Assembly: GCA_000432775.1 (NCBI GenBank)
Contig: HF990389.1
Location: 15,453-33,655 of the forward strand
Length of the DNA: 18,203 bases
Source of the DNA: Alistipes sp. CAG:831
Lineage (GTDB): Bacteria; Bacteroidota; Bacteroidia; Bacteroidales; UBA932
Reading direction: 5' to 3'
The position numbers were made by a program, and so were the translations under genes. The notes beneath the pieces are model-generated. The model had not been told where the DNA came from. It saw nothing but the letters and a program-made list of their open reading frames with translations, and ran no database searches. Of the stretch, positions 1 through 7,003 are shown in pieces (within the stretch, counting starts at the first letter, position 1; each line of letters opens with the position of its first letter).

Positions 1-413
1 AGCGATACGGCTGCCACCGCCGCTTCCAGGGGCAGAACCTCCCCGAACACGGGCTGGTTCTGGGTCATGATTCCCCTGCCGTCCGGGGTAAACTCCACCG
101 GTATCTGTCCGGCCTTCAGATTTAGTATCACCTTCGACGGACGTCCGCTTTCCAGGATTTCCCTTATGACATACGCTGTCCCGAGCGTAGGATGCCCGGC
201 AAAGGGCACCTCGCAGGAGGTCGTGAATATCCGCACGTCGTAGCCGCCGTTGTTCCGACGGCCGGACATGATGAACGCCGTCTCGGAAAAGCCTATTTCT
301 ATGGCTATCCGCTGCATCTCATCATCTTCCACTGGCCGGTCGGGAATGAGAACGGCCAGCTGATTGCCACGGTATTTCGCCTCTGCAAAACAATCCGCGA
401 TATAAAACTTCAT
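1..413 (-). CDS. PhzF-family isomerase-like protein, N-terminal part (runs off left edge)
   Basis: This is the first 137 residues of a PhzF/YddE-type protein. Its ATG is at 413-411 and the gene continues beyond base 1. Visible family marks are the N-terminal F-x-A-E-x-x-x-x-GNQLAVL segment, the GFSETAFI block with Glu44 at the position of the catalytic Glu of PhzF, and the PFAGHPTLG motif around residues 69-77. Family members adopt a diaminopimelate-epimerase-like fold. Most genomic copies have no known substrate, so phenazine synthesis should not be assumed, and nothing here suggests a phenazine operon. It is transcribed divergently from the M28 peptidase across a 142-bp gap. A weak -7-like box, TATATTAG, lies at 439-432 on its strand, but no -33 element has normal spacing. 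The family call is confident; the function is unknown. Confidence 0.88.
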   Translation of the reverse strand, partial: MKFYIADCFAEAKYRGNQLAVLIPDRPVEDDEMQRIAIEIGFSETAFIMSGRRNNGGYDVRIFTTSCEVPFAGHPTLGTAYVIREILESGRPSKVILNLKAGQIPVEFTPDGRGIMTQNQPVFGEVLPLEAAVAAVS

Positions 414-524
414 ACAGATGATTTTATTCGGCTAATATAGCACAAAATCTCCTGCAACCGCACGATAAGACCGCTTCTGTCCCGAAATATGCATGAGAAA
501 GAATATCCGGTTCAATATTTTTCG

Positions 525-532
525 TAACTTGG
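525..532 (+). promoter_or_regulatory. Probable -7 promoter element of the M28 peptidase gene
   Basis: TAACTTGG matches the Bacteroidota TAnnTTTG box with one mismatch and lies 23 bp before the ATG at 556. No clear -33 TTG is present. If used, transcription would begin near 536. That rules out an upstream in-frame ATG at 493 and supports the lipoprotein start at 556. Confidence 0.5.
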
Positions 533-555
533 GGCAGATTTTAACCTCACACTCC

Positions 556-2187
556 ATGAACACAAGATCAACTGTTATCATTGCCGCGGTCCTGGCTCTT
601 TCGGCCTGTACGGGAAACCGCGATACGGACAATGCCAGGAAGGCCGCGACGGAAGAAAATCTCAGGATGCATACGGAAGCTGTCTCCCATGATTCCTGCC
701 AGGGGCGCAAACCTTTCTCGGCGGGGGCTGACCGCGCTGTGGGCTATATTGCAAGGCAGATGAAGGCAATAGGTCTGGAGCCGTTCGACGGGGACTCCTA
801 CCTGCAGCCGGTAAGGATCAAGGCGGCACAGTTCGAATGTCCGGGACCTATGGTCATGCAGACTCCGGAGGGACGCATCTCCCTGGAGTGGCAGGAGGAT
901 TATGTGGCCTTTTCCGCCCGCAACGAGAGCAGGATAGACATCAGGGGCTCCGAGCTGGTCTTTGCCGGCTACGGGATATCAGCTCCGGAATACGGGAAAA
1001 ATGATTTCAGGGGGATTGCCAATCCGGAGGAGAAGGTTGCGGTAGTCCTTGTCAATGACCCGGGACTTGGAGGTGGAGACCCCGGTTATTTCAACGGGGA
1101 AAATATGACATATTACGGACGGTGGACCTACAAGCTCGAGGAGGCTGCCAGACAGGGGCTGAAAGGTGTCCTTATCATTCACGACGACAAAGGGGCCGGT
1201 TACGGATGGTCCGTGGTACAGGCATCGGGCCGTGCCAAGATGTATGTGGATGCTGATGACGGGTACCACTGTCCTCTGAACGGATGGATAAGCCAGGAAT
1301 CAGCAAGGCGGCTGTTAGGCAATTGCGGCTACGATCTCGACAGTCTGACTGCAATGGCCGCATCTCCGGATTTCAAGCCGTTTTCCCTGAACTCCACGGT
1401 GAGCGTTTCCATAGACCTCACATTTGACCGTCAGCAGAGCCCGAATGTGATAGGATACATCCCTGGCAGCGGAAATACTGATGAGAGTGTGGTGTACATC
1501 GCCCACTGGGACCACCTCGGCTACGGCACACCCATAGACGGGGACAGCATTATCAACGGAGCTACTGACAATGCCGCAGGCGTGGCCTGGCTTCTGGAAA
1601 CGGCCAGATGCTTCAAGGCTCTGAAAGAGAAACCGCGCCGCAATATAGTTTTCATCGCTCCTACCTGCGAGGAATCCGGATTTCTCGGTACGGAATATTA
1701 TGTCGCAAATCCTCTTTTCCCCATAGAAAAGACGGCGGCGGTGATTAATATGGATGTGTTCCCGCTCTGGGGCGAGAACAACGATGTCACCATAACCGGC
1801 TACGGCCATTCGGACCTGGACGGGACCCTTGCAGCCCTTGCCGGGAAATACGGCCGATACGTCATGCCTGACCCGGACGCATACAACGGGATGTTCTACC
1901 GTTCCGACCATTTCCCCTTCGTCCGGAAAGGTATCCCCGCCATGTTCGCAAAAGGCTGGAATGACAACCGGGTACACGGGAAAGAATGGTCCAGGGAGCA
2001 GATAGCACGCTACTGGGCAGAGACTTACCATAAGCCGACAGACCAGACACATCCTGAGACCGATGACTACAGCGGCCTGCTTCAGGAAGTGCATCTGTTC
2101 TTTGACCTCGGATACCGGCTGGCACAGGAAACCGGATATCCTGAATGGAAATCCGGTTCCGAATTTGCAGATATACTGGAGAGATAG
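556..2187 (+). CDS. M28-family zinc metallopeptidase, lipoprotein, with PA-like insert
   Basis: The 543-residue protein starts with a lipoprotein signal whose lipobox LSAC places the acylated cysteine at residue 18, so it should be anchored in the envelope. Residues roughly 130-280 resemble a protease-associated (PA) insert, and the C-terminal half is an M28 aminopeptidase domain. The co-catalytic zinc site is visible: H317-x-D319 in AHWDH, D338 in GATDNAAG, the Glu pair 372-373 in CEESG, D400 in NMDV and H492 in YHKPTD. An intact active site is therefore expected, acting as an exopeptidase on peptides in the periplasm or at the cell surface. An in-frame ATG exists at 493, but it would place residues ahead of the signal peptide and lies upstream of the likely promoter box, so I chose 556. 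The gene is convergent with the AKR at 2202, with 14 bp between the stops. Specificity is unknown. Confidence 0.93.
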   Translation: MNTRSTVIIAAVLALSACTGNRDTDNARKAATEENLRMHTEAVSHDSCQGRKPFSAGADRAVGYIARQMKAIGLEPFDGDSYLQPVRIKAAQFECPGPMVMQTPEGRISLEWQEDYVAFSARNESRIDIRGSELVFAGYGISAPEYGKNDFRGIANPEEKVAVVLVNDPGLGGGDPGYFNGENMTYYGRWTYKLEEAARQGLKGVLIIHDDKGAGYGWSVVQASGRAKMYVDADDGYHCPLNGWISQESARRLLGNCGYDLDSLTAMAASPDFKPFSLNSTVSVSIDLTFDRQQSPNVIGYIPGSGNTDESVVYIAHWDHLGYGTPIDGDSIINGATDNAAGVAWLLETARCFKALKEKPRRNIVFIAPTCEESGFLGTEYYVANPLFPIEKTAAVINMDVFPLWGENNDVTITGYGHSDLDGTLAALAGKYGRYVMPDPDAYNGMFYRSDHFPFVRKGIPAMFAKGWNDNRVHGKEWSREQIARYWAETYHKPTDQTHPETDDYSGLLQEVHLFFDLGYRLAQETGYPEWKSGSEFADILER

Positions 2188-2201
2188 CCAGCCGTCCTCC
2201 C

Positions 2202-3053
2202 CTACCCGTAAGTCTCGATAAGGTATTTCACGAACTGAGGGTCCGAGAAGTTCACAGTACCGGCGTCATGCTGGTTGAGCGTACTGATCTTCCGCATTTC
2301 CTCCTCACTCAGAGTGAAGTCGAAGATATCCAGGTTCTGACGCATACGCTCCACGTGCGTGCTCTTGGGGATGGCCACGATGCCCCGCTGCGTGAGCCAG
2401 CGCAGTGCCACCTGTGCGGCGGTCTTCCCATAGCCCTCACCGATGGAGGCGAGCACTCCGTTCCCTACCACTCCGTCGGCACCCTCGCCGCCGAGCGGCC
2501 CCCAGGCCATAATCCTCGTGCCGTGTTCCGCAAGAACCGGTCCGATGCCCTGCTGCTGGACGAGCGGATTGCATTGCAGCTGGTTCACCATCGGCTTGAT
2601 GTCCACATAGTGGGCGAAATCGAAGAAACGGCCTGCCTGGAAGTTGCTTACGCCGATGGCTCGCACCTTGCCATCGCGGCAGGCTTTCTCCATAGCCCTC
2701 CACGAGCCGAACACGTCGCCGTATGGCTGATGGATGAGCAGCAGGTCGATGTAGTCGGTCTTCAGCTTGCGCAGGCTCTCGTCGATGCTTGCCGCAGCCT
2801 TCTGCTCACCTGCATTGGAAATCCACACTTTCGTCACCAGGAAGATGTCCTGCCTGGGAATCCCGCTCTTGCTGATGGCATTTCCTACCCCTTCTTCGTT
2901 GAAATAGGCCTGCGCCGTGTCAATCAGGCGATAACCTACGTTCAGTGCATCGCTCACGCACCGCTCGCATTCCTGCGGGGCGACCTTGAACACACCGTAA
3001 CCTAAAAGCGGCATTTCCACGCCGTTGCTCAATGTAATGGTATTCTTCATCAT
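2202..3053 (-). CDS. Aldo/keto reductase (DkgA/AKR5-like), second gene of AKR pair
   Basis: This is a 283-residue single-domain AKR. The catalytic tetrad falls at D45 and Y50 (DTAQAY), K75 (VTKVW) and H108 (LLIHQP). The C-terminal cofactor segment with IPKS followed by HVERMRQNLDIF matches the NAD(P)H-phosphate binding loop of the family. It should reduce aldehydes or ketones with NADPH in the cytoplasm; the physiological substrate is unknown. The ATG at 3053 overlaps the stop of the upstream AKR within ATGATGA, and a second ATG follows directly at 3050, so either start gives translational coupling. It shares long stretches with its neighbour (for example N-L-[DN]-IFDFTL-[ST]-EEEMR), so the two probably arose by tandem duplication. 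There is no signal peptide. Transcription presumably comes from the promoter before 3898. Confidence 0.94.
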   Translation of the reverse strand: MMKNTITLSNGVEMPLLGYGVFKVAPQECERCVSDALNVGYRLIDTAQAYFNEEGVGNAISKSGIPRQDIFLVTKVWISNAGEQKAAASIDESLRKLKTDYIDLLLIHQPYGDVFGSWRAMEKACRDGKVRAIGVSNFQAGRFFDFAHYVDIKPMVNQLQCNPLVQQQGIGPVLAEHGTRIMAWGPLGGEGADGVVGNGVLASIGEGYGKTAAQVALRWLTQRGIVAIPKSTHVERMRQNLDIFDFTLSEEEMRKISTLNQHDAGTVNFSDPQFVKYLIETYG

Positions 3054-3898
3054 TCGTGTATTTTATAAGTTCCTATTCCTCTTACTGTCTGCAGGTCCAT
3101 ATCGTCATAGATGGGACTGCGGCAGGTGTCCAGTCCGGCAATGGCCCGCATCTCCTCTTCCGTCAGGGTGAAGTCGAAGATGTTCAGATTCTCTATCATG
3201 CGCTCGCGGCGCACGGTCTTGGGGATGACCACCACATTCCGCTGGTTCAGCCAGCGCAGGACGACGTTGCCCACCGTCTTGCCGTGCCGGGCGGCAATGG
3301 CTTTCAGGACGGAGTTGTTCCAGATGTCGTTCTGTCCTTCCGCGAACGGAGCCCACGCCTCGTGCTGTATGCCTTCCTGACGGAGGAATGTGTTGGCTGC
3401 CTTCTGCTGGAAGAACGGATGGGTCTCCAGCTGGTTGACGGCCGGTTTCACCTCATTGTGCAGGAAGAGGTCCTGCAGGCGCTCGTTGCTGAAGCTCGTC
3501 ACTCCGATGGCACGGATGCGTCCCTCCCTGTAGAGCCGCTCGGCTGCCCTCCATGCCGCATAATAGTTGCCGTAGGGCTTGTGCAGCAGGTACAGGTCGA
3601 GGTAATCCAGTCCGAGTTTCTTCATCGAGAGGTCGAATGCGCGCAGGGCATCGTCGTACTCGTAGTCCTGCACCCACAGCTTGGTGGTCACGAAGACATC
3701 CTCTCGCTTCAGACCGCTGTGCCGCAGGGCATTCCCCACCTGTTCCTCATTGAAATAGGAGGCGGCAGTATCAATCATCCGGTACCCGGCCTCCAGGGCA
3801 TCGGTCACGATACGTTCCGTTTCATTCACGGGAATCTGGAAGACGCCGAAACCGATGGACGGCATCATCACTCCGTTGTTCAGTCTTACCTGTCTCAT
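3050..3898 (-). CDS. Aldo/keto reductase (DkgA/AKR5-like), first gene of AKR pair
   Basis: A 282-residue AKR with intact tetrad: D43 and Y48 (DTAASY), K73 (TTKLW) and H106 (LLHKPYG). The NADPH loop IPKTVRRERM is near the C-terminus. The reading frame stays open far upstream, to 4642, but that extension covers the divergent AraC gene in antisense and is not coding. The AKR fold begins at the ATG at 3898. A perfect TAATTTTG -7 box at 3933-3926 precedes this start. The gene is divergent from an AraC regulator and overlaps the next AKR by 4 bp. The layout recalls the enteric yqhC-yqhD-dkgA arrangement, where an AraC protein activates aldehyde reductases; that parallel is inference. Confidence 0.94.
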   Translation of the reverse strand: MRQVRLNNGVMMPSIGFGVFQIPVNETERIVTDALEAGYRMIDTAASYFNEEQVGNALRHSGLKREDVFVTTKLWVQDYEYDDALRAFDLSMKKLGLDYLDLYLLHKPYGNYYAAWRAAERLYREGRIRAIGVTSFSNERLQDLFLHNEVKPAVNQLETHPFFQQKAANTFLRQEGIQHEAWAPFAEGQNDIWNNSVLKAIAARHGKTVGNVVLRWLNQRNVVVIPKTVRRERMIENLNIFDFTLTEEEMRAIAGLDTCRSPIYDDMDLQTVRGIGTYKIHE

Positions 3899-3925
3899 AC
3901 TGTTGTCTTGTTTTGAATCACGCTG

Positions 3926-3933
3926 CAAAATTA
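3926..3933 (-). promoter_or_regulatory. -7 promoter element of the AKR pair
   Basis: Reading on the minus strand, TAATTTTG is an exact match to TAnnTTTG, ending 27 bp before the ATG at 3898. No TTG has ideal spacing; the nearest TTTG is about 25 nt upstream. That would suit a promoter depending on the adjacent AraC activator. The 8-mer TGCAAAAT occurs at 3924-3931 and again at 3957-3964, and ATCCGGAT (3947-3954) is palindromic. These are candidate regulator contacts. Confidence 0.65.
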
Positions 3934-3999
3934 CATGCTGCAGGTGATCCGGATGTTGCAAAATCGGGGGATATATTTTCACATTTCGTGGTTTTTGCC

Positions 4000-4007
4000 T
4001 ACATTCG
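4000..4007 (+). promoter_or_regulatory. Probable -7 element of AraC regulator gene (4037)
   Basis: TACATTCG differs from TAnnTTTG at one base and lies 29 bp before the ATG at 4037. It makes a start at the upstream in-frame ATG (3935) unlikely. It is divergent from the AKR promoter 66 bp away. Confidence 0.45.
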
Positions 4008-4036
4008 TACCGCAGACCGGCAAACAGGGAAAACGT

Positions 4037-4867
4037 ATGGAACAGCAGGAAAAGGACAGAATATTCTTCATGGACTCGATCAGGGACTTCGATGTCAGGC
4101 AGCATCCCCAGAGCGTAATCCATATCCTCTGCACGAGGGGAAGCATGAGTTTCCGCTTCCAGAATGTCAATTACAACATCGTAGCGGGCGACTACGTCAT
4201 ACTGACCAATATGTCGCTGGCTTCCGGTTTCTCCGAATCGGATGACTACAGCGCCCTCACGATGGGACTGTCCGCACAGTTCGTGATGTCGATGGCCATA
4301 CGCAACAACTACGGCATCATCGGACACCTCAGCCTCTTGCAGAATCCGGTGATGAAGCTCTCGCCCCACGACTTCCGTAAATGCGTCTGCGACATGGAAC
4401 GGCTCCGGGAGAGGCTGACGGACGGAGGGCCGCATCTGTTCCGCGAGGAAATGCTGGGCTGCCTTATGACGGCGCACATTCTGGACCTGTACGACATCCA
4501 CGCACGCGGCCAGGCTGTCCGGCAGGTCTCGGAACATACCGCCAGGCTGCTGCAGCAGTTTATCGGAATGCTTTACAACGGGGAGTACATCCTGCACCGG
4601 GATGTCCCCTACTATGCCTCCCGACTCTGCGTCACTCCCCACTATCTCTCAGAGATTTGCAGGAAAGCCTGCGGCAGGCCGGCCACTTACTGGATAGACC
4701 GCTTCACCCTGCATGAGATTGCGAACCTCCTGTGCCAAAAGGAGCTGCCGCTGTCGGAGATAGCCGCCAGGCTGAACTTCTCGTCCTTTTCCTATTTCAG
4801 CAGGTACGTATCCAGGCATTTCGGCATTTCTCCCAATGCCTACAGGGAGTCTTTGGGCCCGCGGTAA
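4037..4867 (+). CDS. AraC-family transcriptional regulator
   Basis: A 276-residue regulator. An N-terminal cupin-like sensor region (about residues 1-130, including the GDYVILTNMS stretch) is followed by a C-terminal AraC double helix-turn-helix in about the last 97 residues. The first HTH lies around DVPYYASRLCVTPHYLSE. The second runs through PLSEIAARLNF to the family-typical F-x-R-Y-x-x-x-x-FG-I-S-P-x-x-YR ending. The start at 4037 was chosen because the extra 34 residues from 3935 are unlike the family and would overlap the promoter box at 4000. It is divergent from the two AKRs at 3898, so it probably controls them, most likely as an activator responding to the substrate or an electrophile. 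The ligand is unknown. Confidence 0.92.
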   Translation: MEQQEKDRIFFMDSIRDFDVRQHPQSVIHILCTRGSMSFRFQNVNYNIVAGDYVILTNMSLASGFSESDDYSALTMGLSAQFVMSMAIRNNYGIIGHLSLLQNPVMKLSPHDFRKCVCDMERLRERLTDGGPHLFREEMLGCLMTAHILDLYDIHARGQAVRQVSEHTARLLQQFIGMLYNGEYILHRDVPYYASRLCVTPHYLSEICRKACGRPATYWIDRFTLHEIANLLCQKELPLSEIAARLNFSSFSYFSRYVSRHFGISPNAYRESLGPR

Positions 4868-4878
4868 GCGGGAACGGC

Positions 4879-4909
4879 TTGCATATTTATCCGGCTTCGC
4901 GTAACTTTG
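4879..4909 (+). promoter_or_regulatory. Bacteroidota promoter of the MscS-type channel gene
   Basis: TTG at 4879-4881 and TAACTTTG at 4902-4909 are separated by 20 nt. This is an exact -33/-7 pair for the Bacteroidota primary sigma factor. Initiation should fall around 4913-4916, at or next to the annotated ATG at 4915. The mRNA would then be leaderless, or translation would start at the next ATG (4939). Confidence 0.75.
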
Positions 4910-4914
4910 CCCCT

Positions 4915-6057
4915 ATGGAACAGGAAGTATTATCCCAGATGAACGAGCAGATGCGCATATTCATAACCTGCGCTCTGGTTGTAACTGCCTATTTGGTTGA
5001 TTTTCTATGCTGCAAGCTGATTATCCCCGTCATACGCAAGATTGCCGTCAAGACGGCCTTCCGGTGGGACAACTACCTTACCGGAGGCAAAGTCCTGCAC
5101 AACCTTTTCCACCTCATCCCTCCCGTAGCCTTCCTCGTGGCCCTTCCCCTGCTCTTCCCCGAACAGAGATGGACTCCCTTCGCCGTCAAGATCCTATACA
5201 TCTATGTCATAGTCATAGCGAGCCGGCTGGTAATGGAATTCATATCCTCCCTCTACGCCATCTCCAATGACTCGGACCTGCTGCGGGACAAACCCATGAA
5301 AGGGGTGTACCAGATGCTGAAGATCTTAGTGGTGTGCGTGGCGGTAATCCTCACGGTCGGGGTCCTGTTGGACAAGAATTTCACGTCCCTTCTCGCCGGA
5401 CTCGGAGCCTCGGCGGCAGTGCTGATGCTGATATTCAAGGATACGATTTTAGGACTGGTGGCGGGAGTGCAGCTATCGGCTCACGACATGCTCCGGCCTG
5501 GAGACTGGATAGTCATGGACAAATACGGGGTCAACGGCACGGTGGAGGAGGTGACGCTGAATACTGTCAAGGTGCGCAACTGGGACAATACCGTCACAAC
5601 CGTCCCTCCGTATGTCCTCGTCAGCGACTCCTTCAAGAACTGGAGAGGCATGCGCGAGAGCCAGGGCCGCCGTGTGGCCCGTTCCCTGAATATAGACGTC
5701 AACTCGATACGTTTCTGCACTCCTGAGGAACTGGACCGCATGGCTTCCGAGGAATGGGCCGGAGACCTTGCCCTGGACGGCACCACGGTCAATCTCGGAC
5801 TGTTCAGGGCCGCCGCCGAGCACTACCTCCGCACCCTGGCCCAGGTCAACACCGACCTGCGCATCCTCGTCCGCCAGCTGGACCCCACCCCGGAAGGCCT
5901 GCCGGTACAGTTCTACTTCTTCACCCGTGAAAAGGACTGGGTCCCCCACGAGCACATCGCCGCCGACGTCATAGAGCATCTCATAGCCACCCTGCCCTCT
6001 TTCGGCCTGCGCCTGTACCAGAGACCCAGCGGCATGGACTTCACGCGGCACTCATGA
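4915..6057 (+). CDS. MscS-family mechanosensitive channel (YbdG-like)
   Basis: A 380-residue inner-membrane channel. Hydrophobic segments lie near residues 13-38, 64-82, 92-112 and 134-152. They are followed by the pore-lining helix and beta domain: LLAGLGASAAVLMLIFKD at 159-176, then GLVAGVQL and the DMLRPGDWI block at 191-199. The N-W-D-N-T-V-T-T-V-P segment at 222-231 is typical of the MscS beta domain. Overall architecture is closest to E. coli YbdG, though somewhat shorter than its roughly 415 residues. The role is release of solutes on hypo-osmotic shock. I kept the ATG at 4915 because its first residues fit the family's short N-terminus, but the promoter suggests initiation almost on that codon. 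An ATG at 4939, preceded by AGGAAG, is an alternative. It follows the AraC gene by 47 bp with its own promoter, so it is probably unrelated to the redox cluster. Confidence 0.92.
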   Translation: MEQEVLSQMNEQMRIFITCALVVTAYLVDFLCCKLIIPVIRKIAVKTAFRWDNYLTGGKVLHNLFHLIPPVAFLVALPLLFPEQRWTPFAVKILYIYVIVIASRLVMEFISSLYAISNDSDLLRDKPMKGVYQMLKILVVCVAVILTVGVLLDKNFTSLLAGLGASAAVLMLIFKDTILGLVAGVQLSAHDMLRPGDWIVMDKYGVNGTVEEVTLNTVKVRNWDNTVTTVPPYVLVSDSFKNWRGMRESQGRRVARSLNIDVNSIRFCTPEELDRMASEEWAGDLALDGTTVNLGLFRAAAEHYLRTLAQVNTDLRILVRQLDPTPEGLPVQFYFFTREKDWVPHEHIAADVIEHLIATLPSFGLRLYQRPSGMDFTRHS

Positions 6058-6110
6058 AACTGCCGTAGAAACTTCTACATTCACCGTCCAGGCCCGGACA
6101 GAGCAGTTTC
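6056..6110. other. Predicted three-way-junction stem-loop structure after the channel gene
   Basis: GAAACTGC (6056-6063) pairs with GCAGTTTC (6103-6110). Inside this 8-bp closing stem lie two smaller hairpins: GTAGA/TCTAC (6065-6069 with 6074-6078) and GTCC/GGAC (6086-6089 with 6096-6099). The nested arrangement overlaps the channel stop codon and precedes the truncated acetyltransferase. There is no following T-run, so it is not a canonical intrinsic terminator on either strand. It could be a processed 3' end, an attenuator-like RNA, or a relic of a mobile element end. The pairing is seen directly; any function is inference. Confidence 0.4.
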
Positions 6111-6161
6111 CTGCCAAAGGCCGTAGGAGAGGATGCGGTGTGAGTCTTGCATTTGGCGGCA

Positions 6162-6695
6162 ATGACCATACGGGCAAAACGCCTGCTGGCCGAGTTCAAT
6201 GCCACCGATTATGCTGACACCGCACGCAGGCTCAGTCTGCTGCGCGAGATGCTGGGCAGCGTCGGCGAGGGAGTCCATGTGGACATCGATTTCCATTGCG
6301 AGTATGGGCAGAATATCTTCCTGGGCAACCGCGTCATCATCAATATGAACTGCACCTTCGTGGACAACAATCGGATTGATATCGGGGACGGGGTGATGAT
6401 AGCGTCCAACGTGCAGATCTACACGGCTACGCACTCCACCGACGTACGGGAACGCCTGGTACAGGACTGGAAGGAGGGCAGCATCTGCCGCACATACGCC
6501 ATGCCGGTCCGGATAGAGGACAATGTCTGGATCGGAGGCGGAGCAATCATCCTGCCCGGAGTGACCATAGGACACGGCAGCACCATCGGGGCAGGCAGCG
6601 TGGTGACCCGCTCCATACCGGCCGGCTGCGTAGCCGTAGGAAATCCCTGCAGGGTCATCAGGCGGCTGGACAGCATGAACTATGAGACAGACTGA
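6162..6695 (+). CDS. Hexapeptide-repeat O-acetyltransferase (maltose/galactoside acetyltransferase-like), N-terminally truncated
   Basis: A left-handed beta-helix acetyltransferase of the Maa/LacA group. From the ATG at 6162 it has 177 residues. It shows the region expected after the family's N-terminal helix (RAKRLLAEFN), the catalytic histidine in YTATH (H91), and hexapeptide repeats (I-G-D-G-V-M-I-A, V-W-I-G-G-G-A-I-I, V-T-I-G-H-G-S-T-I-G-A-G). It would transfer acetyl from acetyl-CoA to a sugar or similar hydroxyl. The usual N-terminal segment (an E-K-M-L-x-G-E-x-Y-type stretch of about 20 residues) is missing: the frame meets TGA at 6141-6143. A faint E-R-M trace in another frame at 6127-6135 hints at a degraded 5' end. 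A TTG at 6147 could add five residues. It lacks a clear promoter or Shine-Dalgarno. It may be a pseudogene or a functional short form. Confidence 0.75.
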   Translation: MTIRAKRLLAEFNATDYADTARRLSLLREMLGSVGEGVHVDIDFHCEYGQNIFLGNRVIINMNCTFVDNNRIDIGDGVMIASNVQIYTATHSTDVRERLVQDWKEGSICRTYAMPVRIEDNVWIGGGAIILPGVTIGHGSTIGAGSVVTRSIPAGCVAVGNPCRVIRRLDSMNYETD

Positions 6696-6940
6696 GGGGA
6701 AATGCAGGACGCTTTGCAAGTATCTAATAACCAATAAGTTTTAAAAGGAGGCGCATTTTTCGGGTACTTTTTAGGCAGTGAAAATTGCAGGCCAATTTGT
6801 AATATTCTGGTTTATAATCACTTGTAAAACGGCACGCAATTCTCAATGGGGGCAATTATACCATGATATCAGTCCTGACGATGTTTCTGCACGTATGATC
6901 CTCAAGTAAATGTAATCCCATATTCTCATACACGATTAAT
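6696..6940. other. AT-rich stretch without a recognised gene
   Basis: Between the acetyltransferase and the CAT-like gene lie 308 non-coding bases; the last part (6941-6971) is the promoter of the latter. The remainder is visibly more AT-rich than its surroundings, with runs such as AAGTTTTAAAAGG and TTTTTCGGGTACTTTTT near 6735-6775. I see no credible ORF, RNA gene, terminator or repeat in it. It may be a relic of inserted or deleted DNA. Confidence 0.4.
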
Positions 6941-6971
6941 TTGCCGGATCATGCTGCAGAGTTTATTTTTG
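6941..6971 (+). promoter_or_regulatory. Promoter of the CAT-like / GrpB-GNAT operon
   Basis: TTG at 6941-6943 (within TTTG) and TATTTTTG at 6964-6971, spaced by exactly 20 nt, make an ideal Bacteroidota -33/-7 pair. The ATG follows 32 nt later at 7004, giving a short AT-rich leader. Confidence 0.78.
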
Positions 6972-7003
6972 TACGCGGATTGCACTAATTATAAAAACTA
7001 CAC

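Noticed and set aside
432..439. Promoter of the PhzF-family gene (TATATTAG)
   Set aside because: One mismatch in the -7 box and the only TTG is 15 nt away, too short to claim as a feature.
1315..2094. 259-codon open frame antisense to the M28 peptidase
   Set aside because: The opposite strand encodes the zinc-site motifs; this is a GC-driven shadow frame.
2145..3916. Two 286-codon plus-strand frames across the AKR pair
   Set aside because: Both are mirror frames of intact AKRs on the minus strand and have no motif or start signal of their own.
3899..4642. N-terminal extension of the first AKR to 4642
   Set aside because: The extension is antisense to the AraC gene and lies upstream of the AKR -7 box; the AKR fold begins at 3898.
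6696..6940. Mobile-element end or small RNA in the AT-rich gap
   Set aside because: No terminal repeats, transposase fragment or stable hairpin could be identified by eye.
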